64,000 bases of DNA from Eurosta solidaginis (lineage: Eukaryota; Arthropoda; Insecta; Diptera; Tephritidae): the NCBI RefSeq assembly GCF_040869045.1, contig NC_090323.1, positions 261,582,392 to 261,646,391 of the forward strand. The letters are read 5' to 3'. Under the pieces are notes generated by a model, which made no database searches, was not told where the DNA came from, and saw nothing but the letters and a program-made list of their open reading frames with translations. Shown one piece after another: positions 46,066-57,196 of the stretch (its first letter is position 1; every line of letters starts with the position of its first letter). Position numbers and translations under genes: made by a program.

Positions 46066-46967
46066 TGTAACGAATTTTAGTGTTATTCCTCTTATTTTAA
46101 ATCTTCTGCTAACGTTCGAATCACTAAACTATTGAATAAATAACTCCAATATTGAATAATGCAAAAAATGGTCTTTATTAGACTACTTGAAAATAACACT
46201 TATACTTTGCAACTGATAGCTCGCTTAAATCAAACTGACTTGTCATGCCTCAACTGTTACCGCTTTTATACTGTTTGATTTCCTCGTTGACATATTTCTA
46301 GGCGCTTCTATTTCTAGAATTTACTAGTTAGTTACCAGCTATAAAATTACCAGCTATAACTACGTTTATAGCTTCTCATATGCGCGTGTATATGTGAGTG
46401 ATACTTTCACAAATTGTTGCCTACTTTTGGGAGTATCTCAGTATGCACGTGTTTGTGCGTTGCTCTCCGCTGCTTGTATGGACATATGTATATTCATAAT
46501 GATTGATTTATTGATGTGCTTACAAGTCACTGCTTAGTATTGGCTTAGAGATGATAGTATCCCTTAAAAAAAAATAAATGTAAGGCGCGATAACCTCCGA
46601 AGAGATCTAAGGCCGAGCTTCTCTTCCAATTTGCGTCGTGCTCCTCTTGATTTTCCCTACAAATTGGCCGGACGGGACCTACATGTTTTATGCCGACTCC
46701 GAACGGCATCTGCAAGGCAGATGAGTTTTCACTGAGAGCTTTTCATGGCAGAAATACACCCGGCGCGCTTGCCAGTCACTGCCGAGGGGCGACCCCGCTT
46801 AGAAAAATTTTCTTTTAATTGAAAAACCTTATTTCTAAAATTTTGATGTTGCTTTACCCGGGAATTGAACCCAGGGAATACGGTGTGATAGGCGGAGCAC
46901 GCTACCATCACACCACGGTGGCCGCCAATATAGATAGTATCCCTTAGTGTTGGTAATATTCGTCACA
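46066..46967 (-). repeat. 5' LTR of the gypsy-type element, interrupted by SINE-A
   Basis: About 522 bp of LTR plus the SINE at 46567-46932 and its 14-bp duplication. It begins TGTAACGAATTTTAG and ends TTCGTCACA on the plus strand. Confidence 0.9.
46567..46932 (-). mobile_element. SINE-A inserted in the gypsy LTR, 14-bp duplication
   Basis: The reverse strand has the SINE-A head (GGCGGCCACCGTGGTGTGAT), A and B boxes and the GCGCCTTACATTTATTTTTT tail. GATAGTATCCCTTA flanks it at 46553-46566 and 46933-46946. The sister LTR has the uninterrupted equivalent (TATAGTATCCCTTAGTG), an internal empty site. Confidence 0.95.
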
Positions 46968-47129
46968 TTATTTTATATGAAATAAAACTGACAATGTGAA
47001 TTGAAAAATTTATGTATGTTATGTTATTTTTTTTACGGGATTGAGTTTATTTGTTAGGGGGGCCCGTTAACGCGAACTGTCCCAGGGGCCCGGCTCCGCT
47101 CTCTGCGGCCCTGGGGAGACGGACGGAGA

Positions 47130-47260
47130 GGGCTTTATAATTTTTTTTTTTCGATACTGATGATTTTGATATATGGAAGTCTATATCTATCGCGATTCCT
47201 TTATACCTGTACAACCGACCGTTATCCAATTAAAGTTATAATACCCTGCTTACAAGCACA
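47130..47260 (+). repeat. Family D 3'-terminal fragment
   Basis: Matches 62870-62995: TTTTGATATATGGAAGTCTA, TATCTATC-CGAT, TTTATACCTGTACA, CCGTTATCCAAT and AATACCCTG occur in the same order. Confidence 0.7.
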
Positions 47261-49838
47261 AGAACTTACTTATGTTTACTGATTTCGTGGCGGCACATGG
47301 ACCCGTTGAGGAAGCATCTTCTTGCAGCTATGTAGGTATGCAGCCCACCTAATTTGTTATCCTCACCTCTGTTGTGATGATAACCGGCTTTAGCTTACGA
47401 CGCCTGCATATGACGTTTCAGACAACATAAGTGTCATTTGTCTCCCAACTATGCGCTCTGTGATAGACAAAGCACTTCGTGATGTACATACTAAGGAATG
47501 TAAATCCGTACTTAGCGCAGGTAGTCCAAAATTCGGACACGACAACGTCTGTTGGATTGTTGTTGTTGTTGTTGCGATAAAGAAAAAGGGTAAGTGTGGT
47601 TGACAATTAAGCTGTTAAGCTATAAAACTTTATAATGTGCTTATCAAGCCCTTGAATCCCACGTCTGACATATCTGCTGGTAAGTTAGATAACTTTTGAA
47701 GGAAAGAACGAAATTAACTGTGAGTGCACCATTCCTAGTTCTTTGGACACTCAAATTTGGATGCATGAGAAGGAGGGTGGGGGTGAACCTTCAGCGGTTT
47801 GGGAGAAACCGGTTGTGAAAGACTTGAACTTCCTTAGTGTTTCCAAATGCTATAGAAGCCATTTAAAACGGTGACATGTGTCCCGTATGGTAGCAAGCTG
47901 TGGGCATTTTGTGGCCTGGCTATGAATAAACCTGCGCGACAGGTGTGAGTTAGTAGTGCGCTTTGACACCTTCTTCAGCACAATGTTTGCTTAAACATAG
48001 CTCTTTACGGAAGAAGTAGTTGGGATGGTCTAGAAGGTTCGACGTGCTCGTATGAATTTAGACCCCAGGGTAGTGATATTAGTAAGTAAGTAAGTAAGCT
48101 AGTTGGAATGAAATCTTGGGGTCTAAGTATACTCGTATCTGGCAAATAAACATCACTTTCGAGGAGTGCCTGTAGCACTAAAATAACAACAATTGTCAGC
48201 AAGCTGCTTCCTGACAGAAATGCGAGTTAGTCAACTGCAATCTTCTCCTTTTTTTTCAACACGCGCCCCTCGGCACAGACACGGGGCACATTTTATTATT
48301 GGTGGGTCTCCAAAATTAGTTCGATCATATTAATGGGTAAATTAAAAACACAGAGTTTCTTTCGTTGTAACTTCACACTTATTTGTGGAAAACTTTACTC
48401 AATTACTGCCTTCCAAGGACTCTATGAGGTACCAGCAAACTTATTTTTGTTTGGAGACGGATCCTTTCGCGTATTCTTACACCAGTTGAAATTCATTACT
48501 ACCCTTCGTCCTGCAAATTTTTGTTCGAGAGAGATATTATTGGCAGTACGAAAGCTTTTGTTAGCCTTGCACCGAATCTATATGTACGTCTGATGAGAGC
48601 AGCAAAATTAAAGCAATAATGAAAAGGAGTAAGACAGCACATTGCCCAAAGCTCGGGGAAGGTTCAGCCGATGTACTTGGATGTTTTCCTCCAAACTCTT
48701 TCTTTTTGGTCTCTTGGAAGGAGGAAATGCTTTAGGCACTAACTGGGATGATTTAAGTCTCACTGCGAGACTCTCCGAGTGAAGGACTTCCATCTTCCTT
48801 GAAGGGCTACCCATTAAAAGCCAGTCTCCCACGACCTGCGCAATTCCCCGTACATATGATTATATTGCTTAGGACTGCATTACTTAGGCTACGGGTCCGA
48901 GCTCCGTGAGCTGCATTGCTACTTTCACGGTAATGAACTTAGCATCCATCTTCTATAGTTCCTCGCACATATCTACAGACTATTTTAAAGTCGAATGTTG
49001 AGTGGCACATAGAAAATTTGTCGTATTAGATCACATAAAGAGTCCAAATTGTTAAAAAAAATCATCTTCAGTGCTGATAATGTAAAGTAATTGCAGTACG
49101 GGGATGATTAAATCAATAGAACTGCGTACCAATCTGTTGATGCTGTCGTTAACGATCTTTGACGATCACTTGTCATCATGACTGTACCTTGCCATATCAC
49201 GCATATCGCAACGTGCTAATCATAACGATCTGTCATAATTCCATCATGCATTTTTGACAAGCATTCGTACAGAATATTTATGAGTCCTCCGGGTCCTGTT
49301 TAAGGGAAACTCAACTACATAAACGCACACAGTGGCTCACACAAAGCTACAGACCGATTTAAAGTCGAATATTGAGTGGCATGATCAGCTACTGCATAGC
49401 GCATTGTTGCACGCCACATATGCCATTTGTATGAATGTTGTAAGACAAAAAAAAGAAACATAAGAATAAACTTACGCACCAGAATATAGAAACCAACGTA
49501 CGTTTGTGTGTTCATATGTATGATAGTCAGTTACTGCAATAGAATTGAGTGTTACAGGTACATACTACGCAGATAAATGTGAAAGCGTTCGCACAAAAAT
49601 ATCACACGATTTTATTGGAATCACGTCGCCCATAGCAATAGCCGCAAAATCAATTCCATAACTGCTGCCAATGCATCTAAAGAGGAAGTACGATCGCCTA
49701 GCAGTAGTGGACGAGTTGTTGGCACAGCTCGACTGGACACTGGAGCTGATGTGAGCATGCGATGAGAATTCGCATTGACATTTTCTGCTGCATTCCAATT
49801 TTAAGTTTTTCATACCAAAATTGTCTGTCAACTGATGG
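47261..49838. other. No gene recognised
   Basis: A (TTG)n stretch at ~47557-47575 resembles a family C head. (GTAA)n lies at 48082-48099. A ~40-bp motif (TACAGAC..TTTAAAGTCGAAT.TTGAGTGGCA) occurs at ~48975 and ~49347. A reverse-strand frame of 74 codons at 48608-48832 is unidentified and not called as a gene. Confidence 0.4.
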
Positions 49839-50124
49839 TTAACCCTTTCGCGATATTGTTGCCATATGGCAACAGTCAATTTTGAAAGGCCGTCAACACT
49901 CTTTTGTAAAAAATATCAACTTTTTTCGTACATATTTTCAAAAGTTGAAGTTTAATGGTTAAATAGAAATAAAATAAATTATAATCGCCCTTTAAAATTC
50001 TTTTTTGCTCGAAGCTTTAAAAGTCGTGCTAATTTTAAAACTAAGCTTGTTGCCATATGGCAACAAATTTATCGTACTGGTAACATAGAGACGTGTTCTT
50101 GTTTGCGGAATAATATTTTCAAAT

Positions 50125-51471
50125 ATAGCAAGAAAAATAAGCGACAGAGTTATAGAAAAGATTTTGGAGAATTTCGACGACTCAGATCTGTCAGATTTTG
50201 AGGATTCGGAATCTGAAGAAATATTAGAGGATTTATTTGAGGCATCAACCAAAACAAGTTATTGACTGTCGGTGCAAAAAGACTTCGTGGGCTCCTCCTC
50301 AAGCTGTGTTTTCTGAGTCTTATTCAAGTAATGATGTAAAACTTCCAGTACAGTACTTCACTGTAGATTTTTTTTGAAGAAGTAGTGCAGATGACAAACC
50401 AAGCCTCTCTTTTAAAAGATGGTCGATCATTTAACTTAACGAAGGAAGATTTTTGTAATTTTCTTGGCTTGGAGGTTATGAGCGGTACAATTGGTTATCC
50501 CAGATCGGATATGTACTGGACAGTACCTACAGATATTCCGGCATTTCGTCAAAATATGTGAAAGCATAGATTTCATTCCTTGTGGAACAACTTGAAGTTA
50601 ACAACAAGTGATTCAAGCAATGACAAACTTTTCAGGATTCTTCCGTTAATAAATATGTTTACTAAAAAGTTGTATACTACCCCCAAAGAAAATCTTTGTG
50701 TGGATGAAATGATGGTACCTTTCAGAGGAAACACTGCCCTAAGACAATACATACCTAAAAAGCCAATTAAATGGGGAATTAAATTATTATGTCTATGTTG
50801 TTCAAATGGCATGTTGTATATATCAAGGAAATATATCAAGGAAAAAATACAGTTATTTCCGGATAAAAGCTAGGATTTTGCTCCGATATTGAAATTCATC
50901 TCACAAGAAACATTCCCGAAAACAAAAACTTTAAGCTATTTTTTACAACTATTTCTCTACACTTAATTTGATACTGTAATTACAGAAAAAAGGTATTTGG
51001 GCTAAGGGAACAGTTAGAGGAAATAGGTGTAGTAAAGTGCCTTTGCTGTCTGAAAAGGAACTGAAAAAGGAAGGAAGAGGCAGTTTTGATTACCGCATCG
51101 AAAGAGAGGACATTCTTTATGTCATAAGATGGCATGATGGAGGTATTGTCCAACTGATTTCATCAATATATGGCGCAGAGCCGCTTAAAAATGTGCAAAG
51201 ACTTTTTGTTGAAAAAAAGACGAAAGTTGAAATAGCTCAGCCAAACATTGTGGCTGTGTATAACAAGAACATAGGAGGAGTTGATAAAATAGACTTTCTT
51301 TCGATATGGTCAAGGAAATGGACACTTAAAACATTTGACCATTTTATTGGCCTGGCCATATGCAACTCATTGCTGGAGTACAGGAAGGATCACGAGGGTA
51401 ATAAAAAACAGGGATGCCGAGAGAAAATCTGGGCCCGGGGGCAAAAAAATACGGGTCCCATACTAAAATGA
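50125..51471 (+). pseudogene. piggyBac transposase, degraded
   Basis: The frame begins near 50125 with ATA where a start codon would be expected. It encodes an acidic N terminus (NFDDSDLSDFEDSESEEILE) typical of the family, then stops. From ~50375 come NLTKEDFCNFLGLEVMSGT and YWTVPTDIPAFRQNM. At 50580-50873 come LVDEMM-type VDEMMVPFRGN (first catalytic Asp) and QYIPKKPIKWGIKL. The segment with the second Asp (~50875-51000) is corrupted. From 51037 it has YVIRWHDGG, VYNKNIGGVDKIDF (third Asp motif) and WTLKTFDHFIGLAICNSLLE. After ~51420 the frame runs into the hAT insertion (codons to 51471 are not piggyBac). The cysteine-rich C terminus is missing. DDD transposases of this family cut and paste at TTAA. 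Confidence 0.9.
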
Positions 51472-51847
51472 ACAAATTATCAAAATCAAAATTACCATAT
51501 TTTACATATTTATATTATATATTATATTCAATGAATATATAGTCACGAACTTTAATTTATCTACACATTCATACAGATCAACATATGAGTGAATATGTTT
51601 ACATAGAAATATACATATTCTTCATAAATTATTAATATATTTGTAGCAAATAAATTATTATATTGATTTCGAGAAATATTACACTTTAAAAGTCGGTGAA
51701 TAGAGGTGTGAAAACTAATGAAAAAATAAGTACAGTTTATTACTTTAGAGTTTTATTTAAATATTGCATTAATTGTATTAAATAAATTTCTTTAAATTGC
51801 AATACAAATATTTTTTGATACTAATTTGGTATATTAAAATAGTTTAA

Positions 51848-52357
51848 TTAATACAAGTGGGCTTTCTTTACCTTAACAGCTGCGAAATTATCTATGATAG
51901 TGTCAAAATCCAACTGTCTCGCTGTTGGTTCTTCAATATAGAGCACTCCAAGTTCTGTACGGCGTTCTTGAGTTGAACACGATCGATGGAAGTTCTTTAT
52001 CCTTGCAAGAACACCGAAGGAACGTTCAGAACTAGCTACTGTAACAGGCATGATGCAAAAAATACGTAGAGCAACACAAATGTTAAGAAAAATTGTAGCT
52101 AGATTTAGAGCACAGATAGAATCCAACAATTCAAATGGGGTCAGATTTTGGTTAAAATATTCTGAGTAAATGTGTTTCAAGTGGCTCATTCCATCCCCCA
52201 AACTCTCGGAAACGTCTGAATTGTATTTGCTGACGAATTGAACGGAATTTTCTCGTACTGAAACCTCATCCATGTATCCAAATTGCCACAAAAAAGAAAA
52301 GGTGTTCTTCAAATTTTTCATGACAGCAAACCGTTCGGTAATGCCTGCAATAATCAA
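51848..52357 (-). pseudogene. hAT transposase C-terminal dimerisation region (ZMYM1-like group)
   Basis: The 169-codon frame contains ALRIFCIMPVTVASSERSFG, then RIKNFHRSCSTQERRTELGV and LYIEEPTARQLDFDTIIDNF. This is the hAT C-terminal dimerisation block (SSERSFS.L..IK..LRS..) common in insect proteins annotated as zinc finger MYM-type. The BED finger and the catalytic Asp/Asp/Glu core upstream are absent or not in frame, so it is a fragment. Opposite to the surrounding piggyBac gene. Confidence 0.8.
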
Positions 52358-52581
52358 CTATGACCAAAAAGGTGTTGTTTTTGAAATCAGTCTCATTATC
52401 GTCGTTGATCGTCTCGTTCTCCAAAGCCGACAAAGCCGACGCCTTATGCGGGGTGCAAACACGTAAGAGATTTATAAAATTTGTCGAAATCTATTGCTAA
52501 ATAAATGATTGCTATCTACGAAAGGTGATTAAAGGTGTGGTTTGTTTATTATCTGTAAGCAAAAAGCGTGGAGGCTTGGAG

Positions 52582-52944
52582 GCGGCCACCGTGGTGTGAT
52601 GGTAGCGTGCTCCGCCTATCACACCGTATGCCCTGGGTTCAACTCCCGGGCAAAGCAACATCAAGATTTTAGAAATAAGGTTTTTCAATTAGAAGAAAAT
52701 TTTTCTAAGCGGGGTCGCCCCTCGGAAGTGTCTGGCAAGCGCTCCGAGTGTATTTCTGCCATGAAAAGCTCTCAGTGAAAACTCATCTGCCTTGCAGATG
52801 CCGTTCGGAGTCGGCATAAAACATGTAGGTCCCGTCCGGCCAATTTGTAGGGAAAAATCAAGAGGAGCACGACGCAAATTGGAAGAGAAGCTCGGCCTTA
52901 GATCTCTTCGGAGGTTATCGCGCCTTACATTTATTTTTAAAAAA
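52582..52944 (+). mobile_element. SINE-A inserted at the hAT edge, 8-bp duplication
   Basis: The head GCGGCCACCGTGGTGTGATG, A box TGGTAGCGTG, B box GGTTCAACTCC and GCGCCTTACATTTATTTTTA tail are all present. GCTTGGAG flanks it at 52574-52581 and 52945-52952. It is nearly identical to the copies at 18882 and 46567, so the insertion is young. Confidence 0.9.
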
Positions 52945-53162
52945 GCTTGGAGCGGGCCCCTCCAAAGCCCGGGCCCGGTGTAAATGACCCCATTCTGATC
53001 TGATTTTCTTTACCATACAAAACATTTGTTGCCATATGGCAACATAAAAAAGCATTTAACAAAAAAAATTTATTTGTATTATTATTGGTGCTAAAACAAA
53101 TATTTAGACAAAAATTTGGATTTTTTGAATGGCGCACTAATAACATGTAGTGAAAGGGTTAA

Positions 53163-53885
53163 GGCTGATGATGTTGTTGGTGCTTCTTTTATGGCTAATG
53201 GAAGTGGAAGTAGTTGCGAGCGCGTTGTTGTTGGTTAGCGTTTATTGAGCCAATGGGTTGAGGTGTTCTGTGTTGCCTATTTATTTATGTATGTAAGGAG
53301 GATGAATACTACTTTTTTTCTACTTCTTAACCGCTTGCTGCCAATCAGCCTACATCCCAATTGCAAGTGGGCATTGCCGGTTTTTCGCTTTCGCAATTTA
53401 TCAATAAATTATTCAGAGTAGTTTTTCCACGTAACATCGTAAATCATTCATTCATCGATGCACTGCGCCCAAATTGTTTCACTGAGTTTAAAGTAAAGCG
53501 TCGCGATTTTGCCTGAGAGTTGAGTTGACTAGCGCAATTGGGTTCAAAACCAAGTTATTTACTTCAATTGCCTTGACTTGATTGTGCTTTTGAGTTAAGT
53601 TCATCTCGGTTTCATTGGTCCGGGCAAAGTTTTGATTTTTATTTATTGCTCAAAACGCTTTAGAAGACATGATGTACTCACCGCATTCTACTAAAGTCAT
53701 CAACTTATTCAATATGTCACTCCCAATTCACATGCGACAGAGGCGTTGTTGTTGATTTGTTTGTTCGTTGTTGCTAATGCGAGTGAAGAAGATGATTTAT
53801 TGCAAGGAATATGCTAATGAACGAGAAGGATAAAATGATCGAGTAATTTTTTAAAGTTATGATTTCAGTATACTTTAATTTTCTA
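53163..53885. other. No gene seen; unique DNA
   Basis: No supported ORF or repeat; GTTGTTGTT-type short runs only. Confidence 0.45.
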
Positions 53886-54262
53886 GTGTTGCTGTTGTTG
53901 TTATCGATGTAATGGTCCTTTGCCGGATACAGATCCGGTACGCTCCGGTACCACAGCACCAGTAAGGTGCTAGCCCAACCATCTCGGCAACGATTTATGT
54001 GGCCACATTAAACCTTCAGGCCATTTCGTCCCCCACCCCAGTTCCATGAGGAGCTTGGGTCGCCAGAATCTCGTCTGTTAGTGAAACAAGATTCGCCGCG
54101 GATAGGTGAGGTTGACAATTGGGTTTGGAGAAGCTATATATTGCGCTGGCAACCTGAAGGGTTGTGCTACACAGCCCCTTGAATCTGGTATTTTAGTCAC
54201 CTCTTACGACATACGGTAGGTATATTCTGACCCCCTAAACCGCTGGGGTTAATTTCCTAGTC
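53886..54262 (-). repeat. Repeat family C, SINE-like, fuller copy
   Basis: Plus-strand start TGTTGCTGTTGTTGTTATCG and end CCCCTAAACCGCTGGGGTTA mirror the 10385 copy. On the reverse strand it runs CCCCAGCGGTTTAGGGGGTC to a (CAACAA)-type tail. CCAGATTCAAGG is a weak B-box candidate. A two-fold CCGGTAC/GTACCGG pair sits at ~53935-53960. Confidence 0.6.
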
Positions 54263-57126
54263 TTCACAGTTTTTGGCTAGGAGGGGTTAAGATGCCTTAA
54301 GCGGGCCACCGACAGGATCTGTGGACTTAATGGTTTGTGCGACTATGCGCTATGTGGTGTTGATATGATGGAATACATTGAATAGGGAAATCACCAAAAT
54401 TTTAGTGTCAGTACAGCAGACAGTGCTTGTTGGTATCAGCAGAGTTTCTAACGCAACAACGTCCGTGGACTTCAGTCGAGATCTCTTATTCACTGAGCTA
54501 GATTGCACTTGTAAATATTGTGAGATATATTCAATTAAGTATTCTTGATTAAGAAAAATGAAGAAAATATTTTCTTTTAAATAATTGAAATGTTTTATAA
54601 AAAAATTAAAAATTCTTATGCCAATTTCACACAGAGGCTTAATCAAATATTTAGTCCAGTTGTCTACAATAAAGCCCTAACTGAACTCAATTTTCCTTAC
54701 AAAATACAAATTCTTAATTATCTCATTATTGCTTTATTGAATGCCTAATCGAGTGAAAAATCCAGTCGGGTTTGCTTGGTGCTTCGAATTTTATTGTCAA
54801 TGTAAGAAATGACAATCAAAAATAAATTATTTTCAATAATTTACGAAAAATAGAAAAACACGAAAAAATTCAAAATTTTATTTTCGCTGCATTTGCTATA
54901 AAAGATGATATGGATTTTTCGAAAATAGGCACATATTTGGTTAGGTGCAACATTTATGGGTAGTTGCGCGTGCATTTTGTTTTGATTGTATTTATAGTTA
55001 AGAAGGAAACGGCTGATTTCCATTTAAACTATTTTTTGTCAAAACGAAATAGGTATGTATGTATTTTATTGGGGCTGCTGACAGATGTTCGCGTAATGAA
55101 GCAAAAGGCCCTGTATGAAAAGGAAACTTAATTATTTCATTATATAGAATTGTGATTCGATTAAGTTTCTGTGCGAAAACGGTATTAATCTCTTAATTTA
55201 ACCCTCAATTTGAAGAAAATTTGTTTAGGAAAGTTTTTAGTTTATTTTTTATTTTCTTAGTGCACATACAGAAATGATACATGACAGAAGTTTTCGACAC
55301 TTAAATGATTTAACTTAAGAATTCGTGCTATAAAGTTAAGTGCTGGTTTATTTATCGTTAAAGCAAGGTCTTTCCAATGTCTTGAGTATAAAACGATGAA
55401 TGGGTTGCAGAACCTAACCGCCGAGTTCTATCCACTCTCACCCAGTTTCTTATGAAGCTTCACAAAATTCAGCTAAAAGTAGCAATTAAAATTGAATATA
55501 AACAAATAAAGAGCATCTAGTTGCATGTGGTTCATGATTCTTTAATTGCTCTGCACGATCAATTTACAGCGAACAAGCGCGTAATCTATAATTTTCTTCA
55601 AACACTTACATACATAACAGTAAGAATTCTTTAAAATGCGCAATTAGCACACACTTAAAGTAACCGCTGACCGTTTGGTCACTACTTGAAGGACACTTTT
55701 TCACTATTTGACTAACCCAAGTTCAGCGGCAGTAGCCGCCACACCTGTATATGTATGTGTATATGCGTCCCTTCGACTCCTTTCTACTTGCCACATTTTA
55801 TATTTTCTCGCCGTTGCATGTCATTGCATATGTTTGTACGTACGTATAGGCTTCTTAAGTTTAGCTGTTATACTCGAGCGCGTCAATAATGAGATGCAAG
55901 CCACAATGCAACACCATCGCTCTTGCAAGTGTGTATACTTTTCGATACTAATTAAAAATGTACTCCGTCCATACACTTCAGCTACACCACGGCAATTGTG
56001 GAATTAGTTTCTTATCGTGCTTATCGTCATCGACGACGTTGTGACCGCCAACCTGCGTACCCCAAAGTGTTGTGGTATGCTACGCGTTGACCGTTGATCG
56101 CTGCCCGTGGCTCTCTGCTCTTCGCCTAGTTTTGTACAAGTTTTGCAATATTCTGTTGATGCGTTGATGGATGGTTGAAGAGCTGTGAATGAAAGGCAAG
56201 GCTTTTTGCGAAATTGCAAAAGAAATATAGTAAAACAAATAGAAGGCGTGTGTAATGGCGCAATTTTTCAAGCCTTGATACATTGGCGCAAATGCTGTGG
56301 AATGCTGTGTTAATGGTGTTATGTAAACGCTCGATGAACGCTTTCAATCACAATTTTTAATCAACCTACATGTATGTATGTGGCAGGAATAACAAAGTTA
56401 AACATGTTTTCAAAACGCAACCATTTTTGGTGCTCCTAAACTAAAGGCACATATAGATAGATTTACATAGATATGCAATTTTTACTAGTTCTCAAACTGT
56501 AAAATACATTTTTTCAATTGTTATCGAGTGTGTCTAAGGCCGACTGGAAACGAATTGATCTTTTCAAATCTATCAACCTGTATTTAAGTTCGAGATAACT
56601 TCATATACTAAGTTTCATTAAAACTGCTGTATTTTTAGTTTCGCTGCCCGCTAGTGAAAGGGTCGTGGCAGTCATCCAATTTTGAATAGGTACGATAAGT
56701 ACTTTTAGCCACACTTATATGCGATGTGCAGCGGTCCTCACATCATAACAACAATAGCTTGACGACTACCGTAGTGTCGTACCTGCTTGATTGACGCACT
56801 GCAGTGCCAGTATCATCATTCATAGCGCTACAGCTCCCTGTGAGCGTTGGCTTTCTCGCTGTAGTACAATCGTCCAAAAACCGATCGCTTTTCCCTGTAG
56901 GGAAAATCCCAAGTTTAAAACGTGCACGCTTCTAGTGCCTTCGGAATCACTGCTAGGTCGCCCTCTATCCCTTCTACATGCTTAAACCTGCTGAATATAA
57001 CATCACGATGTCCTAGGCAGTGGAAATTGCCCCCATTCCAGTTCCAGTTCCGCTTTCGATAGTTCAAAATTAGTGCAGGAGTTTACAATTTATATCTAGT
57101 TCTTTTGCTGGCACTATATCGTTGGT
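54263..57126. other. No gene seen; unique AT-rich intronic or intergenic DNA
   Basis: Short frames only. About 55700-56200 is slightly GC-richer and repeat-free and may be regulatory (inference). Confidence 0.4.
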
Positions 57127-57196
57127 CCCGAAATTCTATCAGTCATGATTGGTTTAAGACTCGTTGTCAACCAATAATGAGCGATAGGATTTCGGG
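57127..57196 (+). other. 70-nt hairpin (candidate structured RNA or fold-back relic)
   Basis: CCCGAAATTCTATCAGTCAT opens a 28-nt arm that pairs with 57169-57196 (24 Watson-Crick pairs, one G-U, three mismatches) around a 14-nt loop. Size and shape are like a microRNA precursor, but a fold-back transposon remnant is equally possible. Confidence 0.5.

Larger units (their letters stand above)
43880..46967 (-). mobile_element. Gypsy-type LTR retrotransposon, internally deleted, with a SINE in its 5' LTR
   Basis: Two nearly identical LTRs (43880-44396; 46066-46967, the latter holding SINE-A) bound an internal region on the reverse strand. TTAT flanks both sides (43876-43879, 46968-46971). Next to the right LTR, separated by two bases, is a primer-binding site TGGTGTCAGAAG (46063-46052), complementary to the 3' end of tRNA-Leu. 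Next to the left LTR is a polypurine tract GGTGGAGGGAAG (44408-44397). The internal ~1.67 kb encodes Gag fused to the end of integrase; protease, RT, RNase H and most of integrase are missing. It could only move with helper proteins, and its own reading frame is also broken. Confidence 0.92.
43316..47110. mobile_element. Possible hAT-like element shell around the gypsy insertion
   Basis: The left side (CTGGCGGGCAGCCAGGGCAA, GGGGGCCCGG by 43370) and the reverse complement of the right side (GCCGGGCCCCTGGGACAG, GGGCCCCCC by 47060) have the GGGCCC-rich termini often seen in hAT elements. They resemble those around the hAT fragment at 51425-52980. The match between the two ends is loose and no duplication was found, so this is tentative. 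Confidence 0.3.
51425..52980 (-). mobile_element. hAT-family element fragment nested in piggyBac
   Basis: GGGCCCGGG-rich sequence at both limits (51430-51440; 52955-52978 reversed) encloses a reverse-strand hAT transposase end (51848-52357) and a SINE. Exact TIRs and an 8-bp duplication could not be resolved. Confidence 0.55.
49843..53158 (+). mobile_element. piggyBac-family DNA transposon with TTAA duplication, carrying a nested hAT and SINE
   Basis: The left end CCCTTTCGCGA follows TTAA (49839-49842). The right end TAGTGAAAGGG precedes TTAA (53159-53162). TTAA target and CCC-type termini define piggyBac. The 18-bp palindrome TGTTGCCATATGGCAACA occurs at 49857-49874, 50048-50065 and 53027-53044, so both subterminal regions carry it. 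The transposase gene (50125 to ~51420) is broken, and its 3' part is replaced by an inserted hAT fragment (~51425-52980) with a SINE at 52582. The whole is 3316 bp; piggyBac elements are typically ~2.5 kb, consistent with the insertions. Confidence 0.93.

Noticed and set aside
48608..48832. 74-codon reverse-strand frame with basic/serine-rich sequence
   Set aside because: Looks mildly coding-like but no family was recognised and no splice or element context supports it.
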